Source of the DNA: Agaricus subrufescens
Lineage: Eukaryota; Basidiomycota; Agaricomycetes; Agaricales; Agaricaceae
DNA: 64,000 bases
Assembly (NCBI GenBank): GCA_029945375.1
Contig: CM057065.1
Span: 992,001-1,056,000, forward strand
Reading direction: 5' to 3'
Position 1 is the stretch's first letter, and every line of letters starts with the position of its first letter. Position numbers and translations under genes: made by a program. Shown here piece by piece: positions 11,776 through 22,870 of this stretch. A model generated the notes under the pieces. It was not told the origin of the DNA. It was given only the letters and a program-made list of their open reading frames with translations, and made no database searches.

Positions 11776-14128
11776 ATGATGCATCTGGTTTCGATCGCTC
11801 AACTACCCTCGCTATGGAAGTCTGCTGTACGATCATCCCGCCTGAGACGCAACCACGGTTTGTTCTATAAAGCCAGCAACTTCACTATGAACAACTGTTA
11901 TTTCTATGACGTTCAAGTTTACGGTACAGGAGAAGACGGTACGTATTCCCTTCGACCCTTTGGACTTAATACTGAAATGATGTAAAGTGCTGGCAAAGCT
12001 GCATCAGCATGCACTAGCCGGAGCTTGCTTCGACTCGAACACCGAAGATCCACTTCCACACTGCCACCCTAATACTCGTCGTTACATCATTGATAGGGCG
12101 CAAGAATGGTTCCGTTCACCGCATCGGACCCATAATATGTGGTGGATTTCTGGAGCCGCCGGTGTGGGGAAGTCTGCCGTCATGGGATCCATTGCCCAGA
12201 ATGGGTCCGAAGACAAGTGTTTGGGGGCGAGCGTGTCTCTTTCAAGGTCCGGAGGGCGAGACGATCCAAAACGAATTGTTACCACGATTGCGCTTCAGTT
12301 AGCCACCGAGATGTGGGCATATCGGTGCTACTTGAGCAAGCTGCTGACTCAAGATCCGCAATTGTTGGAAAAGGAGACTAGGGAGTTATTTAGGAAACTC
12401 ATTTCAGAGCCGTTTAGTCAGCCAGAAATATCTGGGCAGGCTAAACCCTGGCTGGTCCTGATCGATGGTCTAGATGAATGCGACCGAGATCAAGCAGCAC
12501 GAGGGGAGGTCTGCAAAATTCTACTGATGGTCAACGAGTTCGTGGAACAGTTTCCCTCGCCCCCAATTCTATGGGTGGTTGCTAGTCGACCGGAGCCATG
12601 GTTGAAGACAACCTTTATGAAGTCAATGGTGAAGCGCAATTGCTGGAACGAGGAAATTGCTATCGATACACCGGAATCGTTTCGAGACATGGCGATATAC
12701 CTCGAAAGCGAGTTCACAAAGATACGCGAGGAATTTCCTTATCATATGCCTATCGACCAACAATGGCCCAGTGCATCGCAGACCCGCGAACTCGTCCAAG
12801 CCTTTTCGGGTCTTTTCGTCTTCGCATCTACTGCCATGCGTTTCACGCGGGACCACATTGCTAGTAATCCAGTCAAACAATTGGAATTGGTCCTTTCTAC
12901 GATTGCCAGATGTGGTGTATCGGAGCATCAACAGAATCCCCTTTCCGGCCTTCATAAATTCTATCTGGACATTTTGGGGGGAATCCCGAACCCTGCGTAT
13001 GTACAGATTGCGAAGCGCATTCTTGGTACATGCGATCTTCTTCCCCGGAATACTATTCATGCCACTTCATTCCTTCTGATGTGCAACTTTCTGGGGATAG
13101 AACAGGGTGACGCCTATGGCGCGCTGAACTGGCTGCATTCAGTACTTGGCGTTCCTACACCTCAGGAGGCTGTCACTCGTGAAGTCAAATTTCTTCATTC
13201 ATCATTCTCCGAATTTCTCAGGAACCCTTCGACGCCGAACAAGTTTCGTATCGAACGACCGGAGGTGGGTGAGGATATAGTGAGGTGTAGCCTCAGGGTC
13301 CTCAAGCAGGCGAACAGCTCCCGTAAGTCATGTCGAATGACTATTTTTACACGCTAATTTATTGCCCAGAAGCCTCACCGTCTCCTCAATCGTCAAAAAT
13401 TAACTTATCTTGGGGCCATGAGTCGGAGAAAACCCGCGAAGCTCTTCTTAGGACCGCATATGACGGACTTCGTATGCTGATGCTTGACGAGCGTAAATTC
13501 ATGAAGTCCTTTCCCCTTGCCAAACGGGTCGAATTGTTGGAGGAGGTCGATTTTAGCAAGTTGGATTGTTACCTACATCCTGACGTTAAGACTTCAGTAC
13601 ACGCTACTCGTTCTCACCATCAGAATCTATTTGAGTGGCTTCTGACAGGGTTGAAGGTACGTTATCGTTAATAGACAGGAATCTTCTTGCTGACAGGAAA
13701 CCCTATCTCTAGACGTACCCTGAATTTCAAAGATCTCCCATTGTCAAAAGTGTGCCAACGTCACACATCGATCATAACAATATCAGGAATGATAGAGCGG
13801 CTATCCATTTCAAATTCACAGAGGAGAAAGGTAAAATAGTGGTTAGGCCGAAAGTGTATTCGGGTGTCAAGGTTAGTTCAGTTCTCATATGAGCAGCGAT
13901 CTCTTTGATTGAGTTTTAATTCTTCAGGACATCCGTGAAAAGTACAAAGGAGATGATTTGGACGCTCTGAAAAACGTATTTACGTTATACGAAGGCTCGC
14001 AGGTTCATTTGTTTGGGAAGGACTCGAAGAAGTCATGCATCCTGTTTGAGCATATTCCTAGTTCGCAGGCGGACTCTGATGGAAAGCCGATAACCAAGGA
14101 GATTTTCTTTATCCCATACAAGTATTAA
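11776..14128 (+). CDS. NACHT-type STAND NTPase, solitary copy (NLR A)
   Basis: A fungal NLR-like protein; STAND ATPases act as ligand-triggered switches, and in fungi many control incompatibility or defence cell death. An N-terminal exon ends with LFYKASNFTMNNCYFYDVQV, the short hydrophobic motif also seen ahead of the other NACHT genes here. After a GTACGT..AAAG intron comes the NACHT core: Walker A GAAGVGKSA (12152-12178), Walker B LVLIDGLDECD, and the sensor-like VVASRPEP. Three further introns lead to a C-terminal domain of about 200 residues ending IFFIPYKY. It lacks the CxxC/CC module of NLRs B-E and has no WD40, TPR or ankyrin repeats that I can see. The conserved linker DSNTEDPLPHCHPNTR corresponds to DSSARDPPPRCHPGTR of the cluster. 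The start at 11776 is the first ATG in a plausible frame; upstream exons are possible. Confidence 0.8.
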
Positions 14129-14229
14129 TGATATATTTACCCCGTTTTTAATTCCCGATAGTAAGTTTGTTAATTTTGTACGAACATGCGAGCATGACAG
14201 CTGAATTATGTAGTATGTAAACCACGTAA

Positions 14230-15353
14230 TTAGGCACTATGATCTTGTTTCCAATGTCCAATCCAATAGCGACAGGCAGCTTTTCGAAGTGCTAATGCAT
14301 GATGGTCAAGACCGCTGACTTGAAAAGAGCCAAACCATCCCTGTTCATCGGTCTTCGGCTCCCGCTCCTCAAGGATCAAACCCAAAGCTCTTGCTTTGGT
14401 GAGAAACGCATCACAAACATGCGGTTGTGTGTATTTCCCCGCCTAACCACCATTTAGAATTGCTCATGAAAATTCTCCCTATAGGAAGCAGAAAGAGAGC
14501 GTGTGACTTACAGCGATATGAAGCCGAGCTGTTTCAGCTTTCGAAAGAAGGAGAGCGACTGATTGGAGAAGGATGTCATGGAAGCTGTCGAAATGAACAA
14601 GATCGGATAAGATCATTGTATCGTATCCTGTGCTGTTGTCGGGTAAGAGATCTCTGGCAAGATAAATTGATCAGATGTTGATGTTGAAATCATTTGTGGG
14701 GCCTCACAACAGCTTTTGTGGATCTGCTCCCCATGCGTATCCTAAAGCGTGAACTGCGCACGCTGGATTGATGTGTTCACGATTGCAGTTGACGTTGCTG
14801 AGTAGGTTTCCGAGGATGCCGTCATCTGGGTAGTCTGTTATTACAACCAGTGATGGTGGGTTGTGCCGTGTAGAGAGAAGAAGAGAAGGTAAGGCCGCTC
14901 CAGCTCCCAATTCAATAACTAGCAAGAAAAGGAAACAATGTCATTAGAAGCGCCTATTTGTGATAACACTGGATGCACTGAACCTGTGGAATTCACGGCT
15001 GAAAGAAGATCCCGCTCTATTCGCTCAGCCAAAAAGAACGACGGAGAAAACAAGTGATCCGCCAGCAGTGTATTTGCCTGTCAAAGAAGTGTTGTGAGTC
15101 GACGGCAATATAGTTTTACAGGGAGGCTCAGGAGGCGGTACCTTGCCTTCCTGTGACAACGGAAATTGGTGTGTTTTGAACGTGGTGATCCAGATGAAGA
15201 TGAGATATTTTAGCGGACCTTGGGTGCTACGGACAGTAACAATGGTCCGTACTGCACGGTATTGCTGTCTTGTAGAGTTGAGCCTCCTAAAAACTCTAAA
15301 GAGTCGCTGAGAATGTCTTCAGAGTTTAGTTCAGCGTCCAAGGACTCGGACAT
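14230..15353 (-). CDS. Seven-beta-strand methyltransferase, EFM7/NNT1-like (Methyltransf_16)
   Basis: SAM-dependent methyltransferase of the group including yeast Efm7 (eEF1A methylation) and proteins once called nicotinamide N-methyltransferases; probably cytosolic. Motif I is VIELGAGAALPSLLL, the post-I acidic loop is VVITDYPDDGILGNL, and motif IV-like ILSDLVHFDSFHDILLQSL follows. The upstream segment ANTLLADHLFSPS..LAERIE is typical of the family. Five or six exons are needed: 15353-15219, a 9-base microexon at 15142-15150 coding EGK, 15077-14984, one starting at 14918, one running to about 14510, and a last exon reading ALALRKAACRYWIGHWKQDH. An alternative ATG lies four codons upstream at 15365. 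The substrate cannot be read from sequence. It is divergent from MSH6 with 320 bases between starts. Confidence 0.8.
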
Positions 15354-15673
15354 ATCAAAGTTCATAATTGAGGCCTGAGGTGTGAGTATTGTAATCCGAT
15401 CAAGTTTGATGGCATCATACATGCATAAGGAGTTATGCGCTCTCGATTGTTGGTTGCTCGTCTTCAAGGAGTCGATATATAGTATTCCGGAAGGTTCGTG
15501 GCAGCCGACGATTAAAATTTGGTCTTGAATGAATACATTTCGACTAGCTGGCGAACGCTAAGGTTGGGGAGAGGGGGTAGTCTTATGCACGTGACAGTCA
15601 TTTAATTCTATGCGTCAGCAGCCAAACACAACCCAACGCGTTCCTATCCCTGTTCATCCTTTCCGTCGCGTCC
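15354..15673. promoter_or_regulatory. Bidirectional promoter region, methyltransferase / MSH6
   Basis: The 320 bases between two divergent ATGs must carry the core promoters of both genes. I see no clear TATA box for MSH6. This is inference from layout. Confidence 0.4.
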
Positions 15674-18600
15674 ATGGCGCCCAAAGACAAGGGTAAAGAG
15701 CCCTTGAAACAGAAAAGCTTGACATCTTTCTTCTCCAAAACGCCAGATGCGTCTGATTCCAAACCAAAACCAGTGCGAAAGCCTGGCTTGAAGAATCGTG
15801 CCCAATCCAATATTGATGCCGACGCGGCCAGTGAACTCAATGAACCTTGTACTCCGGAAACGAAAGCGCCTAATAGGCAAATTCTTACATCTTCAGTTGC
15901 CGCAAGCTCCGCATCTTCTCGCGGCGGTAGCACTCCTCCGACAAGTGACCCAATTGATGTGGACATGATATCCGAAAGGGACGAGGATACCGAGGGTCCA
16001 ACATACACGAGGAGTGTGGTGGGGTGTTAGTTTTAATGTCTTTCTGATTCTGATCTGACCAGAACGCGTGTTTGCAGCAAGTTCATAGGAAGCGAAAGAT
16101 CGTAGCTGATTCGGACGACGAGTCTAGATCTCCTAAGTCCAAGCCTATCGCGTCAAGTTCTTCCCCAATACCCACAAAAGGTATGTGCAAACTTTCGACT
16201 TCATCACCTGTGTGCCTGCTAATGAATGACAGTCCGTGGTAAACGGCAGCGTCTGGTTCTAGCGACAAGCGAAGATGATGACGATGACGAGAGGGACGAA
16301 GTAACAAATACATTTTCTCGAAGATTGACGCATTTCAAAAAATCTCCGGTCAAAAAGAGTGAGTTTATTTGTCCTGCCAAGTCGACAAGGCATTAGGCTG
16401 ACATGCGGCTAAATGCAGGTAAAAAGTCGCGTGCTTCGGATGATGATGATTTCATCGTTCCTGATGAGGAAGGTGTTGATTCCGAGACCGAGACGAAGTC
16501 TATAAGATCATCATCTGGCCGTTCTTCCGTATCATCGCGGCGGTCGGTTATCTCTGATGGTGATTTGACCGAAGATCCGGATGATGGCAACGCGAAAAAA
16601 TCAAAGCCTCGTAAGAAAGCAGGAAAATCATCTGGGGGTTTAGACGGGGCCTCAGGTGGAGGAAGCTTTAGTTTTCTTACGGCTGCTGAACAACGAGAGC
16701 AAGGGAAGAAGAACGAGAAAAAAGCTGCGGAAGATCCCTACTCGTTCCTTCAAGATGTCAAGGATGTCAGTATTATCTTTTTGAGCTGCTGAGTCGTGCT
16801 TTACACGCTTTTTGCAGAAAGATGGTAAAAGACCCGGAGAACCTGGGTACGACCCTAGGACACTGTACATTCCTCCATCAGCTTGGAAGGAATTCACGCC
16901 ATTTGAGAAACAGGTATGTTGACGCTAGTTCGGTGTATTTCATTATTCATGAAGGGTGCAGTTTTGGGAGGTTTGTTACCAATATTTTGTTCAGCGTTCT
17001 TTTTGACTCGATATATGAAAATATAGATTAAGCAAAATCATTACGACACTGTTAGTATCCGTTTTTCTCTCCCTTGTTGCTCACGCTAACGTCTATTGAA
17101 GGTCTTGTTCTTCCAGAAAGGGTATTGTAGGTTTATACAATAGCCAGTGACGATACTGATGCTATCAAACCTGGCAGAAAGTTTTTTGAGGTTAGTGAGA
17201 CGCATTTCGTGGAGCAACTGAGCTAATAAACGCTCCAGCTCTATGAAGACGATGCTCGTATCGGTCACCAAGAGTTTGATTTGAAGTTGACTTCTCGCGT
17301 CAAAATGTCCATGGTATCGTCTATTTCTTTCCTATGGTGTCACAAATCGATAACCCAGTGTTGTGGTAGGTTGGTGTACCAGAAATGGCATTGGATTTCT
17401 GGACTGCGTAGGTTCTATTTTAGTCATATGATGCCCTCAGCTAAGTGATATCGATACTTTTTAGCAAGTTTTTAGGGAAAGGTTCGAGATCTTTGTGTAT
17501 TATGTGTTGAGTTGGCTTGTTGACATTGTTAAAGGATACAAGGTTGGCCGGGTTGATCAATCTGAAACAGCTCTTGGTGCGGAGATGCGGAACAAGTCGA
17601 AAGGCAAGGCTAGCGAAGATAAAGCCAAAGATAAGATTGTCAGGCGGTACGTTGCCCCATCCAATCATCCTGGCTCTTTCTTTTTGTTTATCCGAGGATA
17701 GGGAACTGAATAAAGTTTATACCAACGGTACCCTCGTCGATCCAGAGCTTCTTATTGATGACAACGCTGGTCATTGTGTTGCTATCACGGAAGAGCCCTC
17801 AGAAGATGGAAAAGACACGCAGAACAAGTTTGGTATCTGTGTTTTGGACTGCTCAACTTCCCAATTCGATCTGAGCGCGTTCGAGGATGACATCTGTCGC
17901 ACCAAACTGGAGACACTCATGCGTCAGATTCGACCCAAGGAGGTTCTGTTCAAGAAGGTAACACAACAGATTGTCGCGTCCAGAGAGTCCATTGACACTT
18001 ATCTATTCAAAGGGGACCCTTTCTGTTTCCACTACCCGCATGCTTAAAATGATTCTACCGAATAATTGTCTTTGGACTAGCTTACGAAGCGTCGAAGGCT
18101 TAGACTATGATCAAACGATCGCACAACTTAAGAAACTCTTTCCATCGGAAGATGAGGACATGGAAGACGATAGCGACAATGTTCTTCCGACGTCTGTTCC
18201 GGAGTCTATTCGTGAAATGTCGTCGTACCCGAGGGCAATCGAGTCCTTAGGTTGTATGATCTGGTCGGTGTTCTAATTACCTATAAATGACGTCTCATTG
18301 ACTAAATACCGGAATCAGGTATTTGCGCCAACTGAATATTGATAAGGAAATCATTAGCATGAAAAATTTCAACGTGTATGATCCTATGAAACGTGGCCAG
18401 GGGCTAACACTTGAAGGACAAAGTCTGGCCCACCTTGAGGTGGGTGTCGCACACGCATTATTGGCCGGTCGTGTGTGAATGAGATTGCGCTTCAGATACT
18501 AATCAACAATGAGGGAACGGAGGATGGCTCCTTGCTCAAGCTCTTGAATCGATGCATAACATCATTCGGTATGCAACTTCGGGTTTCTCATTCATTTTCA

Positions 18601-21115
18601 ACGTCAAGAAGTAATGTGTGTAATTAACATCTTGCTACAGGAAAACGACTGTTTCGCATTTGGTTATGCATGCCTTTGCGTAATGTCGCTGACATCAATG
18701 CACGGCTCGATGCTGTCGAAGACATCTTGAATCATTCAACGTTTGAGGCAGACTTTGCCGAGATTGCCAAGGGTTTACCCGACCTTGAAAGAATTGTTTC
18801 GAGGATACATGCGAATAATTGCAAGATCAAAGACTTTTTGAAGGTTCTAGCTGTGAGTTCCCCTCTCTTGTCGACCCCACAGTCAGGAGGTATCTGATGC
18901 ATTATGTTGCGTCATTGTTTTTATTATTGCAGTCATTCAGGAAGTTGAGTCGTGGGTTGAACAAGTTGGCGGATGAATCGGAGAGTTTCAACTCTAAAAC
19001 GATTCTGGGTCTATTGCGTGGTGCCCCTGATCTTATACCTCATGTGAAACACATCGAGGAAATGTTCCAGAAACCAGATTCTAGTAGCAAAGGTTCGTTT
19101 CTCTTTGTTTCAGCAAACGTGTTGTAATGGCATCCCTGTTTGCCTTTTCCTCAGATTCAGATGAGTTGTTACCGCAGAAGGGTAAAGATGAAGAGTATGA
19201 TGCAATTATGACCGAGATCAATGGAATTGAAAGGGAGTTAGAAGAAGCCCTTGCCGAACTCGAGGACCAAGTGGGGTATGTGATGCTTCGATCAAATTTT
19301 TCTATTCCTATTCTCTTTTTGGAAGGTGTACTGATATGGGCATAGATTCAAGCTCGCATACTGGCATAGTGCAACAGGTCACAAGGTACGCTTGCGCTCT
19401 AGGATATTGTTACGGTAATCGGCTTACATTTACCAAAGGATATCTACTTGGTCGAGACTTCAGTAGGGAAGAAGGCTCCCTCGTCCTGGACTAAAAATAG
19501 TGGAACTAAGGTGCTTTGTCTCGTGATTTCCCTGAAGGCTGATCTCCAACCTTGAACATCAGGCTAAAAATCGTTATATCGTGCCGTCACTTCAGTCGAA
19601 GGTTCGGAAATTGAAGGAAGCTCGTGAAAATCGTACAACAGCCATCAAGAATTTCAAAGCTCGGCTATACAATGAATTCGATCAAGACCGTAGCGTGTGG
19701 CTTCGCTCGATCCGCGTCTTTGCTGAACTCGACTGTCTGTTCTCTTTGGCTAAATCCTCGATGATTGTGGGGTCGCCGTCATGTAGACCTGAGTTTGTGG
19801 AAAATGCCCATGGATCTGCGTTTGTTGATTTTGAGGAATTGAGGCATCCTATTTTGTGTTTGAATGCTAACTTGAAGAATTTCATTGCGAATGATGTGAA
19901 GCTTGGTGGTGATGTGGGGAAGGTTGCCTTGTTGACGGGACCGAATATGGCGTGAGTGCCTTATTTCCAGTTTAACGAGAATACTTTGACTGATCTTCGG
20001 GTGGTTTAGCGGGAAATCTACGGTAAGAATCTTCTTGACATTTCAATACGGCGTACTTAGGATGCGGTAGCTCATGCGAATGACGGCTATTGGTGTAGTA
20101 AGTGACTTCATGCAACGAATGGCGCGATCCTTATGCTTTTCAGATTATGGCCCAACTTGGAATGTATGTTCCCGCTTCCAAAGCAAGGTAAGTTTGTTGC
20201 TCAAATCTTGAAGTTACATTAAACAAATGTTATGCTAGATTGAGCCCAGTAGATGCTATCATAACTCGTATGGGTGCCTATGACAATATGTTCGCTCATG
20301 CTAGTACATTCAAGGTTGAACTGGATGAATGGTACGTTTTGCCTTTGGTTTCGCTTATCGGATGATCTAATGTGCTGTAAGTTCCAAGATTTTGCGGGAG
20401 GCGACTCCCAGGTCACTCGTGATACTCGATGGTTCGTAGCGTGCCTTACCTTCCTAGATTATCTTGGGCTGACGTGCAACATAGAACTGGGCAGAGGAAC
20501 ATCTACATTCGTAAGCGTTCATACTTTTCAGTTGATAAAGAGATTATCTAAGAGACCTTCCAGGATGGTATGGCGATTGCGGGAGCGGTGTTACACCAAC
20601 TCGCCACCCATACACTACCGTTGACCTTCTTTGCGACACACTATGGATCACTCACGGATGATTATGCTCAGCATCCTAACATTCGAAATATGCACATGTC
20701 GACATTGGTTGACGACGAGAAAAAAGAGGTGAGGCGGGAGACCTCAGCGCTTCAATCGTACTGAACTTTTTCCAAGCTCGTGTTCTTGTATAAACTTGTT
20801 GATGGGGTTGCGGAATCGTCATTTGGAACACATGTAGCCAATCTTGCAGGTGTACCGTTTGAAGTTGTTGAACGGGCCGACGTTGTTTCGAAACAATTTG
20901 CTCAACAGTTCAAAGAGAAGCTGAAGTTGAAACAAAAGCAGAATGCGTCGGCGCGGGTGCCGCTACATATACAAGCTGATTGGGCTTATCTTGTCAAACT
21001 TGCCAGTGGAGAGGTTAAGCTGGATGATGAGAGTAGGGGAAGGGAGGTGTTGGATAGGTTGAAGGGAGTGTTTAAGAGCTTTTTGGAACACAAGAAGGCG
21101 GAGATGAGTAAGTAG
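15674..21115 (+). CDS. MSH6: DNA mismatch repair protein MSH6 (MutS homologue)
   Basis: MSH6 pairs with MSH2 as MutS-alpha, recognising base mismatches and small loops in the nucleus. The ATG at 15674 opens a PCNA-binding (PIP) box, QKSLTSFF, near residues 13-20. A charged, disordered tail follows. The mismatch-binding domain carries the MSH6-specific Phe-x-Glu in GKFFELYEDDARIG, after WEIKQNHYDTVLFFQK. The connector, lever and clamp regions follow (RNVADINARLDAVED). The ATPase domain has Walker A GPNMAGKST (split by an intron near 20010), Walker B VILDELGRGTSTFDG, and the ATHYGSL motif. The C-terminal helix-turn-helix ends FLEHKKAEMSK. I count more than 15 small exons; several exceed what a simple ORF scan would show. 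All key motifs are intact. Confidence 0.96.
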
Positions 21116-22870
21116 TTTTTCCTATTTTCGGATAGAGTGAGCGTTTGCTGGGTGAGTTTTGTTTTGTTGGTTTCGTTTTGGTCTTTGTTGACAAATGTTG
21201 TTGGTGTAGATCATATAATACTTATACCCGTTAATACTGCTCCGGAGTTATGGCATACCAAAGGGCTTTGCATTGTTCGTTTTATGAGTTTTGACCGTTT
21301 GCTTGCAGCTGAGCTGTCGTGCACTTACTCGCAACTTCTGCTTTATTGAGATATGTAGGACTCTTTGATAGTCTCACTTGTATTGGATGCCAATTCTTGG
21401 AGAGGTTGTCATGGTTTTCACGTATCAGGTATGGCTGAGTGTTGGGGGTGTCAAGTGAAATTAAGTTGGATAGATGATGAACAGGTGTATTTATGACTTT
21501 GCTTTGGCACAATGGCTTGGCGAGGGGACTGAAATGGGTCGCTAAGAGATATGATGGGAATGGATTTTGCGGCAAAACTGTAAGAGTAAATTTAGGACGG
21601 GTCTATCGCTTTGGTTCATATTCAAAAAGATCGTCGAACGAACCAAAAGAGAGAGAAAAATAATTTTGGGTGTAAGATGCATTTTAGATTTTATGATATG
21701 AGCCATCTGGACGAAACAAAATTTAATTGCTCCCTGCAGTTCAAGGGAAATTGCAATAAAGGTCAAGGTTGCGTTCCTAATTTGGTGGTTCCTAGAGGGT
21801 TAGGTTGGGCAGAGTTGCTATCTGATTGATTGTCAATTCACACGCGTGGTTGATGAATGCGCTTATTGTGTGGGCTCTACTATAAAAAGGATCGAGGTAC
21901 TTTGATTATCCGATCTCGGATTGGGTTGCCCGGAATTTGCGTTAGAGTGGTTAGGGGTGTTGACAAATTTGTCGAAAGTTTAGCATGTGGAGCTCGATCG
22001 CTATGTTGGAGGTTGATAGAATCAGCAAGGAACTCTGAGAGTGAAAGTGGTACTAAGAAAAGGAGAGCAGCTGGACAGCCGGGTAAGTGGATGACGGGCA
22101 AGAGAAGCGATTATTTTGACATACAAACCGAAGGTTGTGTCCGGCCTAACGGTAGGTTATCCGGGGTCCTGCTAGGCCAGATATAGAATGCTTCCGGGAC
22201 GCTTCTGTGATGCTGCCGCGGTGCCGGTAAGCGTGAGACCATTTCCCAGTACTAAAGCCTCTTGGACGGTGGCTGGAACCGTAATGGGCCCGGTCAGTGA
22301 ATATGGGAGCATGCTGGACGTCACCGAGAAGACTCGACCGCGGCGCAGACGAATTACTAGGCAGGTGACCAGATTGCTATCCAATGTCCTTTCACGCGCT
22401 CGCTCACGAGATAAATAAAACGCTCGCATCTTGTACCGTTGAGGATAAGTGAGCGGCACAGACCCATCTTGGAGTGGGTAAATATGCTGTCGAATACTTG
22501 CACACACAACAGTCGGTTGCGACCATGTGACCCTTAATTGGCAAGGTCATTGGTACGTCGAGACTGTCAAACGAGCTGACGGGCGGTGCTGATTCCTCGG
22601 ACACCTGGGAATCCTCGTCTCGATTACGGTCGAGCGCTCGAGCCGTTGTCCTTTCTATCGTCTCATTTAGCCCAAACGGGCATTTTTTTCTTGAAATATG
22701 ATTATTATGTGCCCTGTGCACGATATTGTGCTCGAAAACAGACATGTCCTCCCCCCAGTCACTGCCTCGCGATGAATTGGAGGGGCGGAATTTTATTTCC
22801 ATATTGGTATTGTTTTTTTTTTTTGGGAACGGCTTATCAGCGGAATATTAGGCATCAGCACACCCGCAGA
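21116..22870. other. Intergenic region between MSH6 and the bHLH gene
   Basis: About 1.75 kb with no supported gene. A pyrimidine tract of T and G lies just before the bHLH start (about 22809-22825). A minus-strand frame starting at 22802 has a few Cys residues but no domain and overlaps the likely 5' leader of the bHLH gene. Confidence 0.35.

Noticed and set aside
22404..22802. 132-codon minus-strand frame with several Cys residues
   Set aside because: Overlaps the likely 5' leader of the bHLH gene; Cys spacing fits no zinc motif I know.
22809..22825. T/G homopolymer run that could be read as a terminator
   Set aside because: Eukaryotic context; it lies upstream of a start codon and is better read as leader sequence.
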